From Macrosoma leucophasiata (taxonomy: Eukaryota; Arthropoda; Insecta; Lepidoptera; Hedylidae), in contig JAWQUS010000011.1 in the NCBI GenBank assembly GCA_036365455.1, positions 7,336,001 to 7,400,000 on the forward strand: 64,000 nt of DNA, read 5' to 3'. The notes beneath the pieces were generated by a model that was not told where the DNA came from, ran no database searches, and saw only the letters and a list, made by a program, of their open reading frames with translations. Positions 9,542-20,095 of the stretch are shown here, one piece after another. The first letter of the stretch is position 1. Each line of letters opens with the position of its first letter. The translations under genes and the position numbers were made by a program.

Positions 9542-10540
9542 ACACGATATTACATCGTCCGTTATCAAATATATCGTGTCAGAACATGCCAGTGTATTGC
9601 CAGCTAACTCATTTACACAGGAAACTACGGACATCTCGATTTTGCAGTATAATAACTACTTTATTCTCGTGTACAAACTGATAGTACGCCTAATTTTTGT
9701 GACGTTTTGTGGCGCAACCAAACACTAATCAGGTGAACTCAGGTTGTGTTTGCCTCGCGCCTAATTTGTGTACTTTTTCGCGCCGAGATAAGCCCCCACC
9801 CATTTACAGTAGTTGAAGCAGTTTTCATAAAAAAAAGTATGTCTATTAGCAATCTAACTCTTCTAATATCTTTGGGTACAATAATTCACAATAAGAGATA
9901 CCGGTTAATGATAAAATCTAGTGAAACGCCCAAAACTTCATATAGAAACACGCTGAATTTTCGAACAGGTAAACTTTGCCAAAGTGCCAACAACATGCGT
10001 ATGGAAGTGCACAAGCATTTAATCGCTATCACGGAAAAGGGGCGACCAAATTAAATAGGTACGTTCAATCAGAGGAATTTTCGCCTGACTGGACCGAGGC
10101 TTGATGTTCCTGGAGCTCACGGTTCACTGGACACTGTTTTATATTGAATAATGGGCGATCTAGACGTGTCAGGGGCGTGCCACCGACAGTTCAGGATTGG
10201 AAAGGGATGGGCTAATGAGGGTTCCAACAAAAACAGTTTAGGGTACATACGATAGAGGTGTTTAGTGGTAGCGCGTATTAAGAGCTTTGTGCTGATTAGA
10301 TTAGAACTGATGATTATATTGCATTTATTAGGGGTGAACCAATGATAAACTTGTGCTGCCTTGGTATAACTGAAATGCCGTAAAACCGCTCTGGTTGATT
10401 TTGAACTTTTGATGTTATATTTTTTTTACCCTTGTACTCGTGTTTTCGTGTCTCTAAATAACACAGGCTGTATTCACATAGATTGTATAATATACACGTT
10501 AAAAAACTGGTTGCCTGTAAAGTCGGTTTTACGGGCGAAT
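9542..10540. other. Possible decayed gene tail, otherwise unassigned
   Basis: Contains a 102-codon plus frame (9746-10054) that starts at an arbitrary ATG. Its last 40 residues look more protein-like than the rest, but no domain is certain. Nothing else was recognised. Confidence 0.2.
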
Positions 10541-10698
10541 ATTTTACGTGACAACGTCTTTTTCTCGGTAGAAAGGCATTCGCCGGTCCGGCAGGCCTCT
10601 CTCTCGTTCGGTGACTCATCGTTACGTTGCCGGGCGTTACACTTTTTCATGAGTGACTCCGAGCCGCAACCTAATTTAAGACGTTGTCACGTCAAAAA
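10541..10698. repeat. Inverted repeat around a GC-richer core
   Basis: TTTACGTGACAACGTCTT (10543-10560) and AAGACGTTGTCACGTCAAAA (10679-10698) are inverted complements about 120 bp apart. The enclosed segment includes CGCCGGTCCGGCAGGCC and is GC-rich. This is a TIR-like layout, but no second copy or target duplication was found. Confidence 0.5.
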
Positions 10699-12050
10699 AT
10701 TGGTTATTAATATTATTATTAATTGTCAAACTAATGTAGTTTTCTGTTTTTCTGTATATTGGTGGTAAAAGCACAACCTTTACGATACTTAATTCATGTC
10801 TCGTTCAAAAAATTCGGAGCAAATCATTAGGTACATTTGTTATACCTAACTGTGTCATACGTAAATTATTATTTTACGATGGCAAAAAACGGCTGAGTTA
10901 TAAATTTCATCTTTATTGTTTCGGGTAAACGCAGGGTCACACGATATTAGCATTTTTTTGGGTTCTATATTCTCAATTTTGTTCAAAGTAGTCACTGATT
11001 AGGTATGTTTAAATTCTTAATAAAAAAAAACTCCTTTGCAACGATAATTCGTAAGTATACATTAATGATTTTCTTCGCAATGGTAACTAACATTTTTAGA
11101 AACTCTTCGATAAAATATAAACTTGCGTCAAAAATAATCGCTTGGGCAAAAAGGTTCATATTCAAAACAATAATTAAGTTTGAATTTATGGATTGGGTAA
11201 GGCTTGCAATAAACATGACATACATCAGAAGATGTAAAATCACACAAAATATTGTAAAAATAACATTAAGTAATGTTTTTTTAACATAGTACGAAAGAGA
11301 TGACCACCGAATTGGTGGTTCATAGTAGTATAATGTAAAAACAAAAAGTACAGAAGTAGATAAGGTCACCGGCATTAATTTGCTGCACCTTCATGGCTTC
11401 TCAAATGACATTAATGATACCCAAAATTACAGCAGAGCTGTCAATACTTAATTCAGTACCATTAATTGTAGATCAACGGAACCCATTGCAATAATGGGAT
11501 CCTTTATCTGCGGTTACAATTCAATATTGGAAGCGGACAAAAGATTCAGATTAAATACGATTATTCCACTTCAATCGCTATATTTTACGTTCGCAATACA
11601 TTTTACTTCCTCAGTGTATTTAATGCTGACGATGGATCCATTGTTCCCATTTCTGCTCTCTGATTCCCTAAATACACTCAGTATTACATTCATTTCCAAC
11701 AATCTATTATGTAATGTCTTTGATCAATTGTAAGCACAAGAGGTTCAAAGTAGTTGACAAAATATAAAGCACCGTACTTACCTATATCATCCTATCGTGT
11801 TTTATTTATCTTAGAAAATATTGTAAAGCGTTTTTATATTAGTCTCCATAAAGTTGGTAATTTATTCAACGCCGTGGCTTAGTGATATTAGGCTCTTACA
11901 TTTAGGATTGAGTTCTCTGACTCAATCTCTTGGAAAATAATAGACATTGAGAGTTTTCCGATTCAGAAGATTCTTAGCGTTGACTTTTGAGAATCAAAAA
12001 AATATTGGGTTATTTCCTATAATATTCGTGTAAGTGAATGTATACATTAA
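10699..12050. other. AT-rich DNA without recognised feature
   Basis: Two long overlapping frames (127 codons minus, 94 codons plus, 10992-11375) are low-complexity AT translation without motifs and are mirror images of the same DNA, so neither is called as a gene. Confidence 0.45.
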
Positions 12051-12185
12051 CCCCCTTATTCATAAACGTACATTAGATACGTTTTAGCCATAAAATGCTT
12101 TGTCTTTGTCAGTTGCATTGTCAAATGTACATGATAGAAAAAGAAAAAGGAGAGATTAGCTACAATACGTTTATCAATAAGGGGG
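12051..12185. mobile_element. piggyBac-like MITE, 135 bp
   Basis: Terminal inverted repeats CCCCCTTATTCATAAACGTA / TACGTTTATCAATAAGGGGG. TTAA lies directly before the left end and TTGA (one change) after the right end. A TTAA target with CCC-starting termini is the hallmark of piggyBac elements. There is no coding capacity. A diverged relative is at about 63418-63552. Confidence 0.75.
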
Positions 12186-12416
12186 TTGATGTATAATAAT
12201 AAATGTTTTTTATTGAATGTAACTGGCACAATAAGTCAATGAAGCCCCGTAACTATGTTACAGCTTCATTGAATGAAAAGAGGCAGTACCTTCCTCTCCA
12301 TACTTATCGTAAATGCATACATTTAACAGGTGCAGAAAATAATACCATACAGAAAAATAGAAGTAATGAAGTCAGGGAAGATCTACTTCTTCCCTACTAC
12401 GTGAGTATGTACGATT
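12186..12416. other. Short unassigned interval
   Basis: Contains a 75-codon frame without motif and nothing further. Confidence 0.3.
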
Positions 12417-12670
12417 TTTACTGGCAGTAGAGTTCCAGGCATAGGCACCACCGCATTACGTATTCTATTTGCCGCCAAATGTTAGCATCTAGCACTATCA
12501 TGTTCCGGTTAGATTGTAATGTATGGCCATTGATATACAAAATATATCAATGAGTATGGCCCCGTTATACCTGTAATAACAGAGACATAATAAAACAACT
12601 GTCTCAGGGGTGGCAACGCCTCTGCATTTTGACCTCTGGTTTTTGCGTACTTAGATATCTATTGTCTGCG
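12417..12670 (+). mobile_element. SINE-A (beta) with an internal micro-insertion
   Basis: Matches beta copies (CCCGTTATACC, CAGAGACATAATAAAACAACT, AGGGGTGGCAACGC). It is split at 12529-12553 by a 25-bp hairpin sequence flanked by an 8-bp duplication. The tail is replaced by (GT)n near 12672. Confidence 0.8.
12521..12561. repeat. 25-bp hairpin insertion with 8-bp duplication
   Basis: GTATGGCC occurs at 12521-12528 and 12554-12561 around the insert ATTGATATACAAAATATATC plus AATGA. The insert folds as ATTGATATA / TATATCAAT with a CAAAA loop. Other SINE-A copies have a single GTATGGCC here, so the insertion is explicit. Confidence 0.85.
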
Positions 12671-12768
12671 TGTGTGTGTGTGTGTGCGGTGTGTGAGTCT
12701 CGGGAAAAGTGAAGAAAAAATATGCCCCTGGCTTCAGGAAGTGATATCAAAATATCCGATATCAAATA

Positions 12769-12980
12769 AGATTAGGATCCCACTGCAGAATTATTTCATT
12801 CATCCAGATATGATGCAATCCTTATTTTTAATTACGCATATTTATGATCTAAATAATATATATCCACTAGGTTGCCTATCAGAATATTCTCTAGGTCATA
12901 AATATACGTAAAAATCGGGTTTGCAACATACGAGTATATCTGGATGAACAAAATGATTCTGCTATGGGATCCTAACCTAT
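12769..12980. mobile_element. TIR element M, short deletion derivative
   Basis: Inverted termini TTAGGATCCCACTGCAGAAT and, reversed from the right, TTAGGATCCCATAGCAGAAT, each followed by a CATCCAGATAT-type block. It shares both ends and the right inner block with the 547-bp element at 57126-57672, from which the middle is missing here. The superfamily is unassigned. Confidence 0.8.
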
Positions 12981-13315
12981 ATAGCACTTTTGGGCATCAG
13001 CCAGGAAAAAGTATGTTACAACTGGGTCTCATCCGGATTTTTCTTAAACGGATTTAAGAAGTGCAGAGTAAGTCTGTTACTGACTTTGTTAGATGAATGG
13101 AAAACTCTTTTGTAACAAACAAACTGGTTTAACAATTTTATTACAAATACTACCTACTACTTGTTTACTTGTGTACTACTACAATACTAGTTGTCTTAGT
13201 TTTTGAATTTTATTCTTAAAATTACTACTCTCATTTAGCCGCAGCGCCGCAGAGCGTTACCTCCCTTATCCCAGCACGACTCGCGGGATCATTACTACGG
13301 TTACCACATACATTA
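12981..13315. other. No recognised feature
   Basis: About 330 bp without repeat relative. GCCGCAGCGCCGCAGAGCG near 13240 is a small GC-rich patch. Confidence 0.35.
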
Positions 13316-13432
13316 TCATCTAGTGCTGAACATTAACATTTGATTACACAATACATTACTATAGCGGCGGCAGATACATAAGGTGTATTGATGTGGTAGT
13401 GGTACTTACGCCCTTGAGAAACTCTGCCTTCA
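13316..13432 (-). mobile_element. Degenerate SINE-A 5' fragment
   Basis: ATCTAGTGCTGAACATTAAC, GGCGGCAGATACAT, GTGGTAGTGG and ACGCCCTTGAGAAACTC follow the order of a reversed beta SINE-A 5' half but with many changes. Confidence 0.4.
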
Positions 13433-13435
13433 GTC

Positions 13436-13831
13436 ATCATCATCATCATTTCAGCCAAAAGACGTCCACTGCTGAACAAAGGCCTCCCCCAAAGAATGCC
13501 ACAACGAACGGTCCTGGGCCGCCCTCATCCAGCGATTGCCCGCGACCTTCACCAGGTCGTCGGTCCACCTCGTGGGAGGCCTGCCTACGCTTCGTCTTCC
13601 GGTACGCGGTCGCCACTCCAGAGCTCTTCTGCCCCAACGGCCGTCAGTTCTGCGACCTATGTGCCCTGCCCACTGCCACTTGAGTTTCGCATTTCGGTGG
13701 GCTATGTCAGTTACTTTGGTTCTCATGCTCCTCATTTCTGATTAGAATCTCCGCTCAATACGCGTTAGAAACTCCGAGCATAGCCCTCTCTATTGCTCTC
13801 TGGCTGACCTTAAGCCTTCTTATAAGGCTAT
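13436..13831 (-). pseudogene. RTE-type non-LTR retrotransposon, C-terminal end
   Basis: Minus-strand translation (best in 13451-13735) contains KLKWQWAGHI, a basic stretch, GRPPTRWTDDLVKVAG, NRWMRAAQDRSLW and the final EAFVQQWTSFG followed by a stop and the tail (ATG)n, seen here as CATCATCATCATCATT. This is the C-terminus of the endonuclease-reverse transcriptase of RTE-clade elements, which insert by target-primed reverse transcription and have short trinucleotide tails. About 115 codons remain, interrupted upstream by stops around 13740-13830. The reverse-transcriptase core is absent. The break at 13831 coincides with a perfect hairpin. Other fragments of the same family are at 4750, 31645 and 61958. 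Confidence 0.9.
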
Positions 13832-13867
13832 AGTTATACTGGAGGTACTGGGACCTCCAGTATAACT
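13832..13867. repeat. Perfect 15-bp hairpin at an RTE breakpoint
   Basis: AGTTATACTGGAGGT and ACCTCCAGTATAACT are exact inverted complements with the loop ACTGGG. Confidence 0.88.
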
Positions 13868-14815
13868 TCCAAAAGATGGAAAAATGTCAAAAGCACTTAC
13901 CACCACCCGGCTGTTGATGTGAGATCTCAGCACATAATTTGTAGCAGTTCGCATTGAAATAAGTTAAAACATGCAGAAGTTTTACAGACGTATATTATTC
14001 TACACAAATTTGTCTTAGAGCCAGCCAGTATCAAGGCCAACTCTTGCAATTTGGCTGGTAGACCATGCGCCGCCGTTACAATATAATAAATTATGAGTTC
14101 ATAATATTGCGTCTGGTAGCACGACGCCTATGTCGTAGTCATTATGAAAACCTTACAAATTAGACGTTCCAATAAATTTCTTGCTGCAGCGTAATGACAA
14201 ATATTCTTTGGTTGAAAAAAAACGTAATTAGATTGATAGAGAAATGAGAAATGTGTAGTTTTGCAGGATATACATGAGAGTGCTTTTGCACGTCCACATA
14301 ACTTTATTGTAAGTTCGGTTCCATGCAGAATTCCGTTTAGTGGTGTATGTATATTTTTTTTGTGAAACGTATGTATACACATATGACATACGTTAACTCG
14401 GGTACACTAACATGTAAATCCTTTACATTGTGAGCTGTTGTGGTATTTCCTCGCCAATTTAGTAGATCTTGTAAAAAAATATTTACCTAAGAACCGAATA
14501 CAACTGCTTGGTCTTTCTTTCTTTCTTCAAAAATTACTAATGTGAAAGAATGGTTACGAATGTCAAGATTTTATTTCAATGAATGCGATATTTTGGGTTC
14601 AAAGGGTCAGTAATACAATAAACAATCAAGTAAACTGATTCTTAGAACTAGTTTTATCTTATGGAACTGAAAACAGTTAAATTAATATACATGTTTCATT
14701 TATAGTGTTCTATAAAAATCTACATTAAAACTGGGGTATCAATGTCGATAAGTTGTCTTACCCATCACGTAAGCTGTTAGGTAATGGAGTTGCATTCACA
14801 TTTATAACACGGGTC
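13868..14815. other. No recognised feature
   Basis: AT-rich, with a short CTTTCTTTCTTTC run near 14514. The 84-codon minus frame at 14128-14382 has no motif. Confidence 0.4.
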
Positions 14816-15170
14816 TCTCTTTTTTGGCATAAATATTTTTGGCAGAATTTCGTGAGGCAAAAAAATAAATTTTATTAATATCGGTTGGCATTAACTGTTT
14901 TGGCAGAATGACATTTCGTAGAAACTCTTTTGGCCGAAAACTATAGGCAGAATAATCCTTTAGCTTCTTATTTGGTACAGTATTTATTTTGCATCATGCT
15001 CCATTCGCAGAAAAATTATTCGCATAATATTTTTCCGCATCATGAGAATTAATATTTATGCCAATCGTCGTTTGATGCCAACTTAGTATTCTTTTAAAAA
15101 GGTTATTGCGAATCCTGTTCTGCTAAGTGTATTTCGTCCAATAAAGTTTCTGCAAAAATAGCGGCACCCC
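14816..15170. repeat. Degenerate modular repeat of TTTTGGC(A/C)nAA units
   Basis: Irregularly spaced strings such as TTTTTTGGCATAAATA, TTTTTGGCAGAATTTC, TGTTTTGGCAGAATGAC, CTTTTGGCCGAAAACTAT and AGGCAGAATAATCC recur every 20-35 bp, then appear as GCATCATG / GCAGAAAAATTATTCGCATAA variants. It looks like an eroded short-unit array with indels. Confidence 0.6.
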
Positions 15171-15370
15171 TATAACACTAGGATGGGTTTCAATTAGACT
15201 GTGTTGGGTAACCGCTATATTTCACACATTAACCGCAACATATACGAAAAGAATATATTAATATACGCATACAATAAATACGCGTTAGTAATGACTTAGT
15301 TTATGACACGACTTAACTTTTCCATTTATCGTACTGAAATAATATTAGACGGGAATGTAAAATACGTGGT

Positions 15371-15657
15371 ACTGGTAGTAGAGCTCCAGCGACGGAGCTC
15401 GCGGGCGTAGGCACCATCGCATTACCTAATATACTTGCCGCTAAATGGTAGTGTTTAGCACTATCGCATTCCGGTCAGGCGGTAATGTACTGCCCTGTAA
15501 TTTCCGGTACAGAGGCATAACACCTTAGGCCTCAGAAGTGGTCACGCATCTGCATTTTGACCTCTGGTCTTTGTGTGGGTGTTTATAGGCTGCACTCATC
15601 ACTTAACATCAATGTGAGCTGCATGCTTGTTTGCCAATTCCATTAAATAAAAAAATA
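15371..15657 (+). mobile_element. SINE-A (alpha), full length
   Basis: ACTGGTAGTAGAGCTCCAGC start, TGTAATTTCCGGTACAGAGG alpha marker, A-rich tail. It is followed 52 bp later by a beta copy in the same orientation. Confidence 0.9.
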
Positions 15658-15708
15658 CATTTGTTAACAATTCTCAAACGATGAAAAACAAAAGAGAAGG
15701 AGATCTTC

Positions 15709-15981
15709 ACTGGTGGTAGAGTTCCTGTGTAAGAGCTCGAGGGCGTAGGCATTACCTTATATATATACCACCAAATGGTAATATTCACCATCACCGTGTT
15801 CCGGTGAGATGTAATGTATGGCCCCGTAATAACTCATAATCACAGAGACATAACAACTAAAGTCTCAGGGTTGGTAACGCATCTGCATTTTTGACCTCTG
15901 GTTTTTATGTAGATGTATAAATTAGCCATCACTTAACATCCATGTGACCTGAATGCTTGCTTGCCACCCTCGTAATAAAAA
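15709..15981 (+). mobile_element. SINE-A (beta), full length
   Basis: ACTGGTGGTAGAGTTCC start, GAGCTCGAGGGCG and CCCCGTAATAACT (beta markers), GACATAACAACTAAAGTCTC, short A tail. Confidence 0.88.
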
Positions 15982-17349
15982 GATGATCAATTCGATATGC
16001 TCATTTTTTTTAATGCATGATCAAGCAAGTATTATTTTTTATTTAAAGATTCTTTTTTACACGGAAATTACTTATACCTGCTGTATATTATTATGTTAAT
16101 TTTATTTTAACTTCAAAAACAAATTCCACCTATCGGTGAATCGGTGATGTTTGCAAATTTACGTATCGATTTTAGTCCTGGAATTAATTTCATTAAGTAT
16201 ATGGTCCTATTTCCATATTTAAAAAAAAATACAAAAAAAAATCTGTTTCTGTTTAATTTTTTGTGAAAAGTTTTTACCTAAATAATTCAAATATTGATGG
16301 AATTCCTCTCTTAAGAACTCTTATGAGCTATTTAGTACAGGCAATTTTTATTATCTCAATGTAGAACATCGATCAGAAAACTTAAATAAATTCTAAAACT
16401 CTAATTAAACAATTTTAACCTTTTGTGGCAATGTTAAAGTTTGAAAGGGATAGTTTACCCATGCAATTTGCTTGAGATTGCTTTTGAAAGACAAAGTAAA
16501 ACTGAAAGATAAGATATATTTGGAAACTTTTTCTTAGTTTTTCGTCGTTCGTTATGCGTCGATGCGCATGTTTGTGTGATTGCGCCGTTTCTACTTTTTG
16601 TACGTAGTTTCCATACTGTTCATATTAGTACTGTGACTGAGTTAGGGCCCTGTCGACCAGTTAGTGTAATAGCGGCAACCAGGCCCTAGGCCACGCTTAC
16701 CCTTTCTGCCGGACCCTGAATACCGTGTCGTGTAATAACCTTTTTACTAAAATCCAAAATTAGAAATATCGGTCCAGCCAATTTCTGATAACCAGTGTTA
16801 GCGTATTATTATGTCGTATCGTATTATCCATGCTCTACAATACGCAGGTGTTTGTAAACAAAATCACAATCATAACACGAAGTATAAATAAAACAAATAG
16901 GCAGATCGACGTTTAACCTCAAATCGAGATTTTGTCGTTGTTTTTTTTTTAAATGTCGACCTCCCTGTAGCCGTTAAATTATACGCAACATTTAATCCCG
17001 AAGACGTCTTATGGTAAAAATATTCAGTACTTATCCCTCTGACCCTTATTTTGCTTTCTCTTTTGAATTAGAAAGGAGCCCATGAATTTATTTCGACGTG
17101 GAGATGAATAATATTGTGGGGATTAATAAAATATGTTGGATTATTTTCACAGAATTTCTTAATATAAGATTCTTTCTATGATCTTAGGAACTAATTTCAA
17201 AAATTTTAAACGTTTTTGTTTTAAAGGTGGTTCAATACAGTTTTGAAAATTATTATTATCGTAATGTAATACGGCAAACTTTTAGGACATACCTATCCTA
17301 ATAATATTACAAGCTACGCACAATATTAATAGCATAGGATGATTTTTTG
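15982..17349. other. Mostly unassigned, with a possible TE scrap at 16540-16740
   Basis: GATGCGCATGTTTGTGTGA (16560-16578) and TTTGTACGTAGTTTCCATAC (16597-16616) match the piece at about 40646-40700 (GATGCGCATGTTTGTGTGAG, TATGTAGTTACATTACTG), so a dispersed repeat is present. The rest is AT-rich without recognised content. Confidence 0.35.
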
Positions 17350-17515
17350 ATGACTGCTTGTATCGAAGGGTCGTGGGTTCAATCCCCGCACCGGGACAAG
17401 CTTTTGTTTGGCCTACAGATATTTGTTACGGATCTGGGTATTTGTGTATGTGTTGTTTGCGTACAACGGCACCCACGAGCACACGGCATACATGAGGTGT
17501 AAGTGTATTTTATTA
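17350..17515 (+). mobile_element. SINE-C, head truncated
   Basis: Starts within the head (TGACTGCTTGTATCGAAGG), keeps the B-box GTGGGTTCAATCCCCGCACC and the body with GTACAACGGCACCCACGAG. The 3' end is altered. Confidence 0.85.
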
Positions 17516-17544
17516 ATTATTTAAGTATTTTTTTTCGACAATTA

Positions 17545-17735
17545 AGCTATTGCATAGCTTCTATCGAGGGCCTTGAGCGCGGGGACCGAATCCAGAAATT
17601 CCGTAACGAAAAAACCTCACGCTCCCCACTCCGACGGGCACGGAGGTGTGGCTTGAAGGCCGTGAATTGTCTAACGTCGTTTCTTTTCGGCAGTCTTAGA
17701 CACGGTGTTTGTGTGCGTGCAACTAGACGCATTGT
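17545..17735 (+). repeat. CpG-rich repeat segment following SINE-C
   Basis: Contains CTATTGCATAGCTTCTATCG, ATTCCGTAACGAAAAAACC, CACTCCGACGGGCACGGAGG and TCTAACGTCGTTTC. I recognise this order as a common lepidopteran dispersed repeat, but there is no second copy here. The short frames over it (61 and 78 codons, opposite strands) are not convincing. Confidence 0.35.
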
Positions 17736-17874
17736 ATGACTCTACGAAGCTCGCACGAATCGAGACGAGACGAGCTGCTCCGAAATCGGACGAATACATA
17801 AGCAGCTGTTTATATGTATTGTAAAATAATAAAAATATTTCAAATAATATTAACTTTTTTATTTAAGCCCATAC

Positions 17875-18115
17875 CCAGCGGAAAACGTGATATGTAGAGA
17901 CTGTACAAACAGAACCCCGCAAAGCCTTGTAAGTCGTGCGAGTTGACAAACTGCTGAATCCGTAGATCCTATCCTAACAATTAGTTTTGCAACTATTTTG
18001 CTCGAACACAAACAATACAACGAGGATGGGCTGGTTGTGCAAACACTGTTGCCTTTGTGACTCAGTCATACTTCACTAACCTACTTGCCAAATAACAGTA
18101 TAGTTCTAAAAACAT
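17875..18115 (+). repeat. Direct duplication of about 230 bp, copy 1
   Basis: Shares AACCCCGCAAAGCCTTGTAA, GCTGAATCCGTAGATCCTAT and GAACACAAACAATACAACGA with copy 2 at 18459-18690. There are few differences besides small indels. Confidence 0.92.
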
Positions 18116-18157
18116 AACAATAGGACGTACCGCACAATAATAATAAGATACGGGCTA

Positions 18158-18372
18158 GTAACTAACCCGCTGTTGGATGTTTTCAAATCGCCCATAAGGT
18201 TTTAACGACTGCTACCTATCCACAGCAACCGGGACCGTCGGCTTAACGTGCCCTCCGAAGCACGGAAATGCGTATTTTATTTTGCCACCTGCGGTCACCC
18301 ATCACACACCCAGCCGCACCCATATCGCTTAACCGAGTAGATCGTAAGCGATCTACATAAGCCGTGGCGCTT
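18158..18372 (-). mobile_element. Retro-D, 5' portion
   Basis: Head half of Retro-D: CCGCTGTTGGATGTTTTCAA, GCAACCGGGACCGTCGGCTT, and ATCGCTTAACCGAGTAGATC followed by GTAAGCGATCTAC. The tail half is missing. It lies between the two copies of the 230-bp duplication. Confidence 0.88.
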
Positions 18373-18458
18373 CACACAGTAAAATGTCCGAAATTGAAAA
18401 TTAATTGTGTCTCTTCGGGACGCTATAAAGTTCAAATATTTGGCACCTCACGTTTATA

Positions 18459-18690
18459 ACATACCCAGCAGAAAACGTTTAAACGTGTATTGTATAAACA
18501 AAACCCCGCAAAGCCTTGTAAGTCGTGAAGTTGACAAACTGCTGAATCCGTAGATCCTATCCTAACAATTAGTTTTGCAACTATGTTGCTCGAACACAAA
18601 CAATACAACGAGGATGGGCTGTAGTCCAAACACTGTTGCCTTTGTGACATTGTACTTCACTAATCCATATGCTAAATGATAATATAATTT
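18459..18690 (+). repeat. Direct duplication of about 230 bp, copy 2
   Basis: See copy 1. It starts with CATACCCAGCAGAAAACGT (copy 1: CATACCCAGCGGAAAACGT) and diverges after about 18690. Confidence 0.92.
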
Positions 18691-18926
18691 CACATTGTCG
18701 TTGTGTATTATGTAACTATCTTGTTCAAACAATAATACAAATTGAAGTACAGAAAATATTAACAAAAAGTTTAGCAACTAACTTCACACTGTTGCTCTAT
18801 CTGTTTAACAATTAACTACAGACTGTCGCTTTTAACTGTCGGTGTGCGCGCGCATCGTAAATATTCACTCTTACCTTTTTTACAATCGCGCCGAAGTATA
18901 AGCAAAGAAGTATAACGTCAAAAAAA

Positions 18927-19018
18927 ACTTTATACCATTTTCTCTGATAACTGGGAAGAACCCAAGAACTCAGCGTAGTAGTAGTGGCCTGCTACCAGTA
19001 GGCCACCGAGGCAGTTAA
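18927..19018 (-). mobile_element. SINE-B, head fragment
   Basis: GTAGTAGTGGCCTGCTACCA and CACCGAGGCAGTTAA are the reversed tRNA-like head. The region around the B-box is damaged (GGGAAGAACCCAAGAACTC). Confidence 0.82.
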
Positions 19019-19299
19019 ACCTAAATATATATAAATAAAAAACTTTCAAAACAATTCATCAATCATTGAAACCATGTAGATACTTAATATTATTATTAAT
19101 TACAAATTCGTCTCTAGTTTATAAAATAACTATTAGTCTATGACCCGAATCAAGATAGACCTTCACCAATCTATCGAATGAAACATTTTATTTAATCAAA
19201 TTTAAAAAACAAACACGTTTGCATGGATTTAGTACACTAACTACATAATTTGTTTTGGGGGATCCACTGTGTACTATTGTCATTTGAATCTACATAATA
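19019..19299. other. No recognised feature
   Basis: AT-rich interval without relative in the window. Confidence 0.35.
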
Positions 19300-19594
19300 T
19301 ATCAAAATCAATTGCTGTTCGTTAATCACGATAAAACTGGAGAACGGCTTTACCAAATTGGCAAATTTTGGTTTTGAATGATTTTTGGAAGTCCAGTAAA
19401 GGTCTACAATTTAACAAAATATAAAGAAATTAAAGGGGAATAGTAAAAAACACAATTTCATTTCATAGGTATGTTTCTTATTATGTTTCAAATAAATAAA
19501 TTTCATTTCATTTCATACAGATAGTCCGTACATATCAAACCTTTGACACATTATTTCATTGTGGCAATACGAAGTTTGCCGGGTCAGCTAGTAA
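19300..19594 (+). mobile_element. Rep-K, full-length copy
   Basis: Starts AAAATCAATTGCTGTTCGTT and ends GAAGTTTGCCGGGTCAGCTA. The same start, order and end occur at 54607-54856. Contains a small TTTCATTTCA-type repeat. Non-coding and widely distributed in insects in my experience. Helitron-like mobilisation is a guess. Confidence 0.82.
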
Positions 19595-20095
19595 AATTAT
19601 ATTTCTCTTAAAAATAAGAGATGCTATAGAACGCATCATTTATCATAAATTTGATTACATTTTGCATAAAATGTTAAGGAAAATGATTCAGAAAAATATG
19701 CGAAACATCCAAAACTGCAGATTTGTAAGTTCGGCGCCGCAATGTACTACATACGAAAACCTTATTCATAGTAACTCAGAACTTGGGATTCATAAGTAGA
19801 TTGAACACGCTTCTGTAATTCTCAGGACTATAGGAACATTCTATAAGTTCATGTTTTTAAACACTAAAGCGTTGTTCTAGGTATATTACAACGTTACTAT
19901 TACGATATGTAACTCCTTGATGGTGGTCATCAAACACAGTATATTTTTCACGGGTTCGGATCATTCGGATTGCAATTTTTCTAAGGAGTCGAAAATAAAA
20001 ATAATGTTTATTAATATATCTAAACACGTGTACTTTCCCTTCAAACGCGGTCTTAATTTCTACTCTGAACCTAAATTCTTTCATTTTTGTATGTT
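19595..20095. other. No recognised feature
   Basis: Overlapping plus and minus short frames without motif. Confidence 0.35.

Noticed and set aside
10992..11375. 127-codon minus frame with hydrophobic stretches
   Set aside because: AT-rich DNA translated on both strands gives similar hydrophobic frames (a 94-codon plus frame overlaps). No motif, no splice or start context.
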